NCBI GenBank assembly: GCA_025403435.1
Contig: CM046345.1
Span: 124,001 to 188,000 of the forward strand
Direction of reading: 5' to 3'
Length of the DNA: 64,000 bases
From: Artocarpus heterophyllus
Taxonomy: Eukaryota; Streptophyta; Magnoliopsida; Rosales; Moraceae
Shown piece by piece: positions 48,041 to 58,596 of this stretch (the stretch's first letter is position 1; every line of letters begins with the position of its first letter). A program made the position numbers and the translations under genes. Below the pieces are notes generated by a model. That model saw only the letters and a list, made by a program, of their open reading frames with translations. It did not search any database and had not been told where the DNA came from.

Positions 48041-48401
48041 CAAGTATTTCATACAAATATGTAATGACATTACAGTTGAGGAGTCCTCTGTCAAAATTGA
48101 ACCTTGGCGGCGCCAAATGTACTATGAAAACCCAGCTGGAAGGAAGCTTTGCTTTGGTTAAGGGCAAAACAGTCATTTTATAATGTTTGCAATGCGTCCG
48201 AACGACCAAAAAAATGCCAAAGTAAACACGTCGTTTTAATCCTATCCTACGGGATATGGCATGATTCCTTTCATCTCTGCACTCATTTATAATATAATCA
48301 TTATCGGAGAAAGAAAATAAAAAATAGAAGAGGGGAAGGAACAGGAACAGGAACACGAAGACGAAGGAAGGTCTGTTGGAGTTTTGGAAATCATTCGCGA
48401 A

Positions 48402-48746
48402 ATGGGTACGAAAATGAAAGCCTCCCACTCTGAAATCTGGGCTCAAATCGACCGTTCCGAGAGGTAAAACATATTCCAATTTTTCAGCTTTTTTTTTTTT
48501 TTTTTTCTTTCAATTTCGAAGAAGATTACTGAAAAGGAAAATGAGAAGAAGACAGAAGAAACGGGTTTTCTTGTATTCCTCTGTAAAATAGAACTAAAAG
48601 GCATGGTCTTGGTCGCAGCTACCTTGTTTGTTCCATGTACGAGGAGGCCGCATCATTAGCTTCCTCTATTCTGAAACAGCTTCCCACTCTACATTCTCTT
48701 TCTCTGTCTCAAAACATCAAACCCCATCGTCACCATGATGATGATG

Positions 48747-48778
<32 letters not shown>

Positions 48779-50566
48779 GAATTCCATGACATGTTGGAGT
48801 CTACCGCCATGGTGCTCCTCCAGTCGCTTAATCACCTCCACAGGTACTCCTCCTTTCGTTTTTCATGCCCCTTTCACAAGAATTTTGTCAAATCTTTGCT
48901 TCTTTATTTACTTATTTATTTATTTTTTGCTGCTTAAAACTACCATGTAAAAGCTATGCCAAATGGCCCTATATCTTTCTCTTTCTTCTCATTAGAATGT
49001 ATTTAATTGGTTGCTTTGTTCCTATTTATTGCCTTTCTGTCATAACTTGTTTTGGATTGTTTTTTCAGAGCATCAGAAATCCTGAATGAGCTCAAACAAT
49101 CATTTTCTTCAGTTACAGCCATTCCTGTTCACGTTCTTCTTACTGGGTACTATTACTATATATATTAAGCATTTCACATGTTTTTCTTCTTATTTTCTTT
49201 CCATGTGATCAACTAACATTTATAAACATGCAAGAGGAAATGGAATCAGTTCTCACTTTTTGATTTATATACGTGTGTTTGTGTGTGCGTGTGTCAGCTG
49301 CATTTAAGTTGAAACTATCCACAGATACCTTGTAGTTTCCGATTCTTTATCTTATCTTGTTTACCGCAGGGTGTGTTTTCAGTTGTCAGAAAATTCTTCT
49401 GCTGTTCGCGAATTTCTCGAAGAGTTTCTTAGCAAGTGGAGATTCACGGACGAAGGGTACTATGTTCTTGCCAGTGTAGAAGCCAAACTAGATAGTGTAA
49501 AAGGATGTGATGAGCGTTTTGTCTTGGGAGTTGATGAGTATCTTGATGTTGTTGAGGTCTATGTTATGAAGCTTCTCGGAACCACTCCAAGTGATGTCAA
49601 CCTCGCAATAACTTGGGTTGAGAAAGCCAAATTGCCAGAGGACAAACGGCAGGTAAACGATAATTCTAGGCACATCTTGTTTTGAATCAGCCACGCCCAC
49701 CATCATCATTGATTGGGATGCTCACATTAAGTTGCACTCTAATTTTTACCAAGTCCAAATGATTAGAAAGTTAAATCACACTCTTTTGATCACATTTTGA
49801 TTCTGTCGTTTTGCCGTTGATATGCTGAATTCAGGGAATCGTACATCAAAATGATGACTTCTTTTTACGAATTGATTGGATTAATGCGTGTGCGTGTGTG
49901 CAACAAATGCACACAACTGATTCATAACTCTCCAATGTCTTTCATCTTTCTAGGGACTTCTAAGAAGATTACACTCCCTTCATTCTGTAAAAGCCACAAA
50001 CTCGTCACAGGGGTCCTCCTTGCCCTTGTTGGCTGATAACCACAAAGTCCACTCTTCCAACTTAGAAAAGCTAAATATGCCCGAGGGATCTCCGAATGCA
50101 TTAGATAATGGCAATTACCCTATAAACGGGGAGAAGACTGGAAAACAAGCGGTTTTAAGGCTGTCCAAACGGGTGGAACCGTGTTTCTGGTTGTTCCGCA
50201 CCATCACTTTGAAGTTCGGTAATGCCCGGGTGGTCTTATCAAACGGGAAGATTGCTCTTGGCTTTATGGTCTTGCTTGCATATTGGATTTTACGACGGAA
50301 ACGAGCTAGTTTAAAGGGGTAAGCCTATATTCTTGCTTTAGGGTGTTGAGATCAGCATATTGATATCATTTGATAATATGCATACTTTATTTTCTTCTCC
50401 TTCTTCCTTTTTTCTTTTTGGTCACCCTCCCAGGATTGTTCAGAAACAAGCTTTGTTAATAAAGAAGGCAGTGGTAGACTTGTGGCATCTTGCATTTTCA
50501 TATCAAGTGAACCCTTTAGCCGCCGTTCAATCTCCCCCCACTCCGTTGCGCGGAGGCCAGCGCTGA
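48402..50566 (+). CDS. APEM9: APEM9-like peroxisome biogenesis membrane protein, 6 exons, 381 aa
   Basis: APEM9 anchors the PEX1-PEX6 AAA complex to the peroxisome membrane in plants, doing the job of animal PEX26. Exons: 48402-48463, 48619-48843, 49069-49146, 49370-49652, 49954-50318, 50434-50566; all junctions are GT-AG and the frame is open. An N-terminal helical region (YLVCSMYEEAASLASSIL) is followed by an Asp-rich tract coded by a GAT repeat, then a conserved core (GYYVLASVEAKLDSVKG). Near residue 315 is a single hydrophobic segment (IALGFMVLLAYWIL) followed by RRKR. It ends with AFSYQVNPLAAVQ, which I recall as typical of this family. The protein is somewhat longer than the Arabidopsis one. 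The start could instead be the ATG at 48414; the first ATG is used here. Identification is from remembered family features, so moderate. Confidence 0.75.
48733..48783 (+). repeat. GAT trinucleotide repeat coding an Asp tract
   Basis: About fifteen GAT-type triplets (one GGT) inside APEM9 exon 2 encode nine Asp, Gly and four more Asp. It is a coding microsatellite and probably varies in length between individuals. Confidence 0.9.
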
Positions 50567-52208
50567 AGCGTTGAGTAGGAAATTTCATAGATTTATTATA
50601 AAATGAACAACAATTCATTGCAGCAGACTTGCAAAGGAACTTCTGTCTTTTCCTTCTCCTGGTCAACAATGCTACAATGTGTAGCGCATTGGTTCAAGTT
50701 TGTGCAATAGACTATGGAATTTTTTTTTCTTTTTTGATTTGAAAGGAGACTATAAATTTGTTTTGGATTCCAGGGAGAGATGGGAAGATCTATATTTATG
50801 CTTTACCATATGTGTATGCAACAATGTATAAATTGAGAACTACGCTAATAAGAGTTCTCCCATGCATTTGTTTTTTGTTTTGTTTTGTTTTGCTTTTTGT
50901 TTTTTGTTTTTCCCCTTTGACATCGTCTTTTCCAAATGTCGTTTTACACATTTTTCTGCAATTATCTATGTAGTATGTACAAGTTTGTTATTTTCCTGAC
51001 ATCTTTTACCCTGCAGCAGAGACAGAGAGAGGGAGGGTCACTTTTATAGCTTGTACCGTCTTTAACATCATCTTATCTTGTATGTCACTTTTTCATGGGA
51101 TATTTTTATTTTCATACAATGTATTTTAAGATTATTGAAAAATTATGTATTTTAAATTTTAACACTTTTATATTTTTACATTTTAAATTTATATTAAATT
51201 CTTATCATTTCTCGATCAACATTATTTTTGATCACTAAAAACCTAAACACCTTTAAAGGAAACTGAAAAATACGTAAAAAAAAATTAAGAAAATGCTAAA
51301 ATTTTTAAAATGTAAATGATATATATGTATATTTTTTTTAGAAGGGGAAAATATGAAAGATATTTAAGTAATTTACAAAATTAAAATCAAACTGTCTCGA
51401 AAAAGGTAAGAATTTAATATGAATTTAAAATGTTAAGGCATAATAGTGTTAAATTTTAAAATATAATTTATAAAGTTTTGGTAAATGCAGGGTATAAAAA
51501 TGAAAACAAACATTTTTTTTTGTTTTCCACGACATGTCGTTTGAAAAAAAGGTGTTTGGTTTGTACTTTGCCATATGTGGTCGTTTTATACGCGACGTCA
51601 GTACGATGTGGTTCTCCTGTCATGACGTTTATCTGGGCATGCATGTCGTTTTTCCGAAGTGCGGTTTACAAGACTTAATACAACAATGCACCAAATTGGT
51701 GCGTTGACAGAAATTTAGCGTGAGTAGGAAAACATTTTAGCATATATAAAATACAGTATGATTTCTCGTGTTACTTTTCATAAATTTAGTATAACATATA
51801 TTAAATTTTGGTATTCAATCTCTATTGGTTAACGTATAATCTTTTTCATTTAATCATTATGACACTATTATTTTTAAATTATTTTAAAATTTAAAAATTA
51901 CTTTTATTGGGTTTCAAACATAAATGTAGGTATAGAAATTGAAGTAGCATTGTATATATTGGACATGTTTTGCACGACATGTTCTCCTTTCGTTAGCAAG
52001 ACATGCCGTTTTATAATGTGTCGTTTGCATATTTCGTTACAAACGAAATCATACAATGTGGTTTGTACGTTGTCGTTTCCCCAAGATGTCGTTTACAATC
52101 GTTCCTCCTTGGAAGAATGGAGAAGCCTTCGTAGGGCAGGAACAGAGAAGTGAAGTACGACGATGTTCCAGAGTTGAAACACAAAAACCCAAACATCTCA
52201 TTCGTAAG
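50567..52208. other. Intergenic region with iterated TGTCGTTT-like motifs
   Basis: The first ~450 bp should include the APEM9 3' UTR. The segment 51060-51480 is AT-rich without features. Two blocks, 51525-51675 and 51955-52100, are dense in variants of acatgtcgttt (for example cacgacatgtcgttt, gcatgtcgttttt, aatgtgtcgtttg, agatgtcgtttac) and in gatgtggttt phrases, suggesting two diverged copies of one motif-rich unit. No coding frame is convincing. The promoter of the pseudouridine synthase gene must lie in the last part. Confidence 0.5.
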
Positions 52209-55061
52209 ATGGAGACTCACTCGACCTCAACAAACAAGGATTATGTTCATTATAATCACTCAGATCGCTGCAGATTCTTCCGTTGGACTGCCAGGTTTGC
52301 TTCTTCTTCTTCTTCTTTTTTTTTTCAGGATTGATTGATTGATAGAGAAAGAGATGTTGTTTGTTTGGTTTTGATTTTGACTTTGGTTTTGGTTTATGGG
52401 GGGCAGGGAAAGCTACCAATTCATGTACGGAAGACCATGGAAGCAAGTCATTGATTTCTATTCCAATCTCGTCAATGGAACCACCTCCTTCTCCTCCTTG
52501 TTTCCCCTCCAGGTGGGTGGATCTCTTTTTTCCTTTCTTTTTTTTTTTTTTTTTGGTTCTGTTTGTTGGTAGTTATGAATGTGGGATTTGTTTTTTCACA
52601 GAAATATGACGTTGATAATGATGATGGAATTTCTGAAATTCCTCAAGTTTCTAATAAAATGAAAATAAAAAAGAGTCAAGAAAGGAGTGGGAGATGGGCT
52701 AGAGTCACATTCAAAGTGGTTCTTGGATATCAAGGTTCTTCTTTTGATGGCTGGCAAAAGCAGCCTGGACTCAACACTGTTCAGGGGTAACCTTTTTTTT
52801 TTTTTTTTTTTCCCAACTTCTTGAAATACCAATTTAAGTTTAAAAACAAACTGAAGCAATAGAACTGAGAATCTAGCATCATCTTATATTGGGACTGTCT
52901 TATTCTTTTTAAATAGCAGTTTGGTGGAAAGATCTCTTGGGCGATTTGTTGATGAGAAGAAAGCCGAATTGTTCAAACGCAAATGCTTACCCGTGGAAGC
53001 TTGTGCTGTTGTTGCGGGACGCACCGATAAAGGGGTCACTGCTCTTCAACAAGTTTGTTCTTTCTGTATGTTCATATCATTATCACCATAACCTTCTCAT
53101 TCTTTCTATTTTTCTTTTTTTTTTAACCACCTTTCCTTATTTCTCGGAACAAAATTTATGTGCACTGCACTACAATCTTTAGCGTATGAAACAAAGCATG
53201 CAGCCTAGTCTTTTAAAAAAAATTAAGCCAGCTGTTGAGGATGAAGCTTTCCATTTGTGCCATCTTTTTCAGACTGTATCCATTGAGGGAGCCTTGACCT
53301 CCATTGATAGGTTCATTCAAGAAAACCCGCAACCTCCCAATAGCACAAATATGCCAAAAGAATTCATCCACGTTTCATACTTTCATGGAGGTTCTTAAAT
53401 AAGTTCACATATTTGTAGAACCAACTAAACAATCTAAACCGAATACTATGACTAATTCATATCTGATATAAGTAGTGATAATAAGATCTGAAATAGATAT
53501 TTCAGAGGAAATAAAATTATTTAACTAAATTAAAATCCTTAGATACTATAGTACCATAAGAAGATATGCTCTAACTTCTTATCATATTCGTCTCTAGATA
53601 CTTGGAGAAAGGATATTACATGTCAAGATGTTGAAGATGTAATCAACGATGCAGCACCAGGAAAACTGAAAGTCAAATCTGTTTCTGAGGTGTTGTATTC
53701 TTCCCGTTTCCCAAGGCATCAAACCATTGTTGTGAACAATGTCTGCCATCTATTGTTGGTTCCTTCGATGTCTTTAGCAGATCCACTTTGATCTTTGTCA
53801 ACATATTAGCATTAGATCTTGTGATGTATTCTTACTTCTCCCCATTCTTATTGTGACCATTTTACTGCAGGTATCACGTGTCTTCCATCCAAATTTCTCC
53901 GCCAAATGGAGGCGGTATCTCTACATTTTTCCCTTCGATGATGAAGAGGATGGGGATCACAAAAGCGATGAAGTCCAGAACAAGATTAAAATTGGATGTG
54001 GAGAATGTGAAGATGAAAGTCTTGGAAACCTAGTTATCGATGATGATGAAGAGTCTGAAAGCGGGGAAAAGCCAAGGACGTTTAGTGTAAGCCGTGTGGA
54101 CCAACTTTTAGGGCAACTAGAAGGGAAACTATTATCATACAAGATGTTCGCACGTGACACAAAAGCTTCTAGGAATGAGTAAGAACAAACAAGAAGCTCT
54201 TTATTTGGGGGGAAAAGGTTTTTAAGATTTAGGTGCCTCATACTTTGTATGGGTTAAAATTATGTTCTATCATATTTATACTGAATTGATGGTGTTTATC
54301 CACTTTAGAGTTAGAAAGACTTAGTTTTCATGTTTGAAGGTCAGAAAGAGGATTTATGTTTGAAAAAGTGAAATGTCTATGAGACCTGTTTTTGGTCTCT
54401 CTCTCTCTCTTTTTTGAATAATTTATGGCTAGTGTTTAAGCTTGTCATCAACTGCTCTAACTTAAGCTGTCTATAAATTTTTCAGAGGTCCACCAACAGA
54501 GTGTTTTATCTACCATGCTCGAGCCACAGAAGCCAGATTGCCAACTTCTGTAAGTAATTATTACTAAAGTGTGATTGATAATCTTCTCATAGTTATATTA
54601 CTGCATCTTAATATAATCCAATTACTAATAGCACTGCTATTCTTATAGGATAGCACAGAAGGAAGAAGGATTATGTGCATTGAATTGGTTGCGAATCGCT
54701 TCTTACGGAAGGTACTTCCGAACCTCAATTATTTTCCTGCAAATTAGTCCCTAAATTAGTCCCGCTCTTTTGGAAATCTAAAGACCAAATTGTATTAGGG
54801 TGACTTAGAAAATGGTTCTCTTCGTCACATAATTAATGTTTCTTAAAGAAGCTAGCAATTTTTTTGCAGATGGTTCGGGTACTAGTAGCGACGTCGATAA
54901 GGGAAGCGGCTGCAGGTGCTGGAGAAGACGCGTTGCTAAAGCTGATGGATGCAACATGTAGACGTGCCACTGCTCCACCCGCACCCCCTGATGGCTTGTG
55001 TCTTGTTGACGTTGGATATTCTGAATTCAAACCCAGTAATTGTCTCATTAGCAAAAAATGA
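52209..55061 (+). CDS. TruA-family tRNA pseudouridine synthase, 9 exons, 414 aa
   Basis: Isomerises uridine to pseudouridine in tRNA (the bacterial TruA enzyme acts at positions 38-40). Exons: 52209-52294, 52407-52512, 52602-52786, 52917-53065, 53598-53689, 53871-54178, 54486-54549, 54649-54711, 54870-55061; all phases agree. After a plant-type leader (CRFFRWTARESYQFMYGRPW) the fold begins with VVLGYQGSSFDGWQKQP. The catalytic aspartate sits in VVAGRTDKGVTALQQV. Further hallmarks are KWRRYLYIFP, FIYHARATEARLP, CIELVANRFLRK and MVRVLVAT. An acidic insert (DDEEDGDHKSDE and onward) lies in exon 6, between core blocks. Targeting is not clear from the leader. The start was chosen as the first ATG that keeps both leader exons in frame. 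It may correspond to Arabidopsis At5g35400-type proteins, recalled rather than checked. Confidence 0.88.
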
Positions 55062-55254
55062 TGAATGGAGTTACTATGACCTTTTCGCTTTTTTTTTTTT
55101 GTGTAAACTTCCATTCTTTCATACACATGTACAAACATATCTATCTGAGAAGTGATAAAGACCCTCCATCAGTTGATTACCATAATTATGGTGATTTAAA
55201 TTAATATGATTATCATGTTTTTTTCCCCACGTGTAATGCCTCTTAAATAATGCA

Positions 55255-55765
55255 TAGATTGATGCAGGGTGAATTTCACCAAAACTCTCTTATGTCAATT
55301 GTGTCAAAATGCCCCCGAACCTTGAAACGTATATATTGTGCCCCTTTAAGTATAAAATTTCTTCAAATTCACCCCTTGAACTTTGGAACAGTTGTCTTTG
55401 TTATGGAATTGTTGAATTTTCGTGTGATTTAAGATTAGATGTGATATTTAAGAGTTAATATGAATGTCTTTTTTACTTTAAATGAACTAGTTGGGCACCA
55501 AACTCTCATATATTCTGTCTTTAGAGTACTTGCTTAAAAGTGAAAAAATATGGAGAAAAAGTAGCAAACTATTGTAATTCAAATTGGTTTTTTATGGGTT
55601 TTGAATACACTGATGAATTTCTTTTAATGAGGGTAACAAGTTTTATTTTGTCTAAAAAACATGTTTCAAAGTTTAGATGGAGAGTTTAAAGAAGCATTAT
55701 AATTTAGGGGTATAACAGGTACCTTTTAAAGTTTAAAGGGTATTTTGGCGGAAGTGATATAATTA
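55255..55765. mobile_element. MITE-like element with long imperfect terminal inverted repeats
   Basis: Phrases from 55265-55400 (caaaatgcccccgaacc, attgtgcccctttaagt, caccccttgaactttgg) recur as the reverse complement at 55665-55765 (aaaatacccttt, ttatacccctaaatt, ctaaactttg). The spacing gives an element of about 500 bp with ~120-bp arms. The 'cccctgaactttgg' style is frequent in plant non-autonomous DNA transposons. No coding capacity is seen. Exact ends and target duplication are unresolved. Confidence 0.5.
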
Positions 55766-56060
55766 ATGCTAATTCGTTAAATTTGTCCACTGATGCATAT
55801 ACGGCATGTAATAAAATAAAAGAACAGTAATACCTATTATGTACATGTTTTTGTTTATATGATGACGATGATGATGATAGAACAAAATGAGCTGCGAACG
55901 TTTCCATTGATATCTTATGAAGATTAGTTAAAGGTGGCTTAAGTTTCATAGTTGACGATTGAAGAGATTAATATTAACTAAAGGAGTTGGATGAATTCAT
56001 GATGTAGATAAGTTGTATAATTAAGTTCCTTATACATGATTCAAATATTGATCTCAATTC
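55766..56060. other. 3' flank of the receptor-kinase gene
   Basis: AT-rich sequence after the stop codon of the minus-strand gene, with a GATGAT run at 55861-55878. It should hold the 3' UTR. Nothing else was recognised. Confidence 0.45.
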
Positions 56061-57842
56061 TCATCCTAATTTGACGTTGAAATTGATGCATTCATCAGAA
56101 AGAGCTCTTGAGGATGTGATCGATTCCTTTTCACTAGTGCAGGTCGAGTAAAAATCATCATTATCATAAATAGTAGAACTAGCACTTGCTTTATGGTCAG
56201 TTGATCTGTCTTTCAATTCTTCAATCTTATCGGCAGCCTCTTTCATATCCAACCTCTTCTCCACATCCACTTGGCAACACTCCAACCCTATCCTTAACAG
56301 CCTCACCAACACCTCCTTTTCCCCGCTCCTCGTGGACCCCTCCTTGAGTAATTCTCTGTCAAACACCTCCCCCTCGTCCTCATTGTACCTCGCCAAATCC
56401 TCGTAATTTGGAGGTTTTCCCGTCAGTGTCTCCAGTATCAATATTCCGAGGCTCCAAACGTCTGTCTTCCTGGTGATTCGACCGTGTTGGAGGTGCTCTG
56501 GGGACTTGTATGCCATCATAAGCTGTTGCGCGTGTTCTTGGTTCATCACCGGGATTAGGGCGTAGTCGCTTAGGAGAGGCTCGTGTGAATCATTGAGAAG
56601 TACATTCGAGGATTTGAGGTGGCCGTGTACTGCAATTAAGGTTGGAAGCTCGGTGTAAAGATACTTTAGACCACTCGCCACGCCTTTGATGATCTTCAAC
56701 CGTGTTCTCCAATCAAGTTGGCTGCCTTCACCTTGCCCTCCTGCAACCCACATCGTAAGATGATCATCATAATTAGACAAGTATTATGTAATTTTCTTAG
56801 GGCCCGATTGGTTCATAGATTTGAATAGAGATTCAAATTTTAATAAGAGAAAACGCTATAATGATTTGTTATAGAGCATCAAGAAGCATATAACAGGAGT
56901 GGAAAGCATATAATTCTATATATATATATATATATATATATGCACGTATGTATGTATTGTGAAGCAACGTACCATGAAGATGAGTTGCCAAGCTACCCTT
57001 TTGAACATAGTCAGAAACCAAGAGCTTCTCTTCCTTCTTACAATAGTAAGCCACAAGTGGAAGGACATTAGGGTGTCTCAACCTCCCTATCCTCCTCATG
57101 TGTTGTTGGAACTCTTCCTTTCCCACATTGTTCATTTGCTTAAATCTCTTCACCACCATCACCGTGCCGCTCAACAACACTGCCCTGTAAGAGGAGCCAA
57201 AGTTTCCGCACCCTAAGATCTCGGCAGATGCCCTAAGCAATTCCTGCATGTCGAACTGCTCTCTGTCATCTCTAATGAACACAAGCTTCGTGTTCTCCCC
57301 TTTCTTCGCGGTTCCACTACTACTCGGGGTTGGAGAGTGTGTAAGGGTGGTTGAGCTTTGTTGATCACCTTCCTCCGACTTACGCTGTGACGGATCCTCT
57401 ACAGTTGTGGATGTTTTTCTGCGACGGGAAAGGATGAAGATGACCGTAAATATGGCAGATAGTGCCATTAGAACGACTATCACGACGATAACAATACTTA
57501 ATGCCGAGGACTTGTGTAGGAAACATTGTTTCAGTGGGGTTCCACAGAGGTCTGGGTTGCCTGCTCATTCGGAGAAACCGTCCATTGTTATCATGAAATT
57601 TTCAGTTGTTTAATTTGTGCAGATCATAACTATGGTTCGAGAAAGAGTTGATTGTATAGCCAATGATACATAATTTTGAGCCTCCACCTAACAATAGAAA
57701 ATTTTTAACTATGCATGCTTTTAAAGTAATAGAAAAAAGAAGAAGAAGAATCATATTGTAATAAGAAAAATGATACTCTAAGACTTGTGTGTATAACGTG
57801 AAGCTAGGTAGAGATGAATATACTGGTGATGGCCTACCATTG

Positions 57843-58596
57843 TGTTGGGGAATTAGACGACTACTAATTCCAAGGATCGCAAGAACGAACAATTGCGGAA
57901 AATAAATAGGAGAAAAGAAGAAAAAGAGACACCAAATTTTTATACAGGTTCGTCCAAATTTGAGACTACGTCCTGTTTCTGCCGCTTGCAGATTCCACTA
58001 TGATGAAGGAGATTACAGATTACAAGAGCAGTTTCTCACACACTCACAAACTGTGCTTACCAAAACTCTCTTCTATCTAACACCCAATGGGAATTTTTCT
58101 CTCTCAAGGATGAAGCTCTCAAGAATTATGCCTCTCACAATTCACACACTTTTCACACACATACAACCCTAGCCACCTTGTGTCTATTTATAACCAAAGG
58201 AGGAGAAAATAGCACCTAATGGGAAACCCTAGTGGTTTCCCGTTTTTGGGACCTTTGAATTCGACTTTGATTCAAAACACATCGCGCAGCACAGCGCGTC
58301 AGCGCCGCGGCGCTCGAAACGAGCGCTGCGGCGCTCCCCTGCGGCGCCTAGGCGCTCTTCACCTGGCGCCTAGGCGCAATTCACCTGGCGCCTAGGCGCT
58401 CTCCACATAGCGCCTAGGCGCTCTTGTCCTGGCGCCTAGGCGCTCTGCACTTGGCGCCTAGGCGCCCTCGCCCCAGCGCCGCGGCGCTCTTCTGCCAGAG
58501 CCGCGGCGCTTGCTTTCTGCCTTCGAGGATGCGTTTTTCTCCCTTTTTCTTCCTTTTGTTGGGTTGTAAACTTGATTTGGCTCCATATATGCAACA
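57843..58596. mobile_element. Solo LTR (754 bp) at the PRK exon 1/intron 1 border
   Basis: On the plus strand it starts TGTTGGGGAATTAG and ends ATATGCAACA, giving TGTTG...CAACA termini. It is flanked by a perfect 5-bp target-site duplication CATTG (57838-57842 and 58597-58601). There is no internal coding region, so it is a solo LTR left by recombination or a short non-autonomous element. It contains a strongly GC-rich palindrome array (58284-58510). Superfamily is uncertain: length and termini fit a copia-type LTR. Confidence 0.85.
58284..58510. repeat. 22-bp tandem array of perfect palindromes (GGCGCCTAGGCGCC)
   Basis: About ten units occur in register at 22 bp. The core GGCGCCTAGGCGCC is its own reverse complement, and flanks such as tcttcacct vary. 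Terminal units have GCGCCGCGGCGC, palindromic too. The array is far more GC-rich than anything nearby. It creates spurious Arg/Pro/Ala-rich frames on both strands. Confidence 0.92.

Noticed and set aside
47919..48479. A 186-codon minus-strand frame overlapping the APEM9 first exon
   Set aside because: Only its last part resembles UTP21 and belongs to that pseudogene. The rest is the reverse of the APEM9 leader and exon 1 plus T/C-rich DNA.
53186..53398. A 70-codon frame inside intron 4 of the pseudouridine synthase, with a plausible acceptor near 53270
   Set aside because: The conserved enzyme joins exon 4 directly to 53598 (SFYTWRK). I do not recognise the peptide and see no need for the exon; it could be an insertion remnant.
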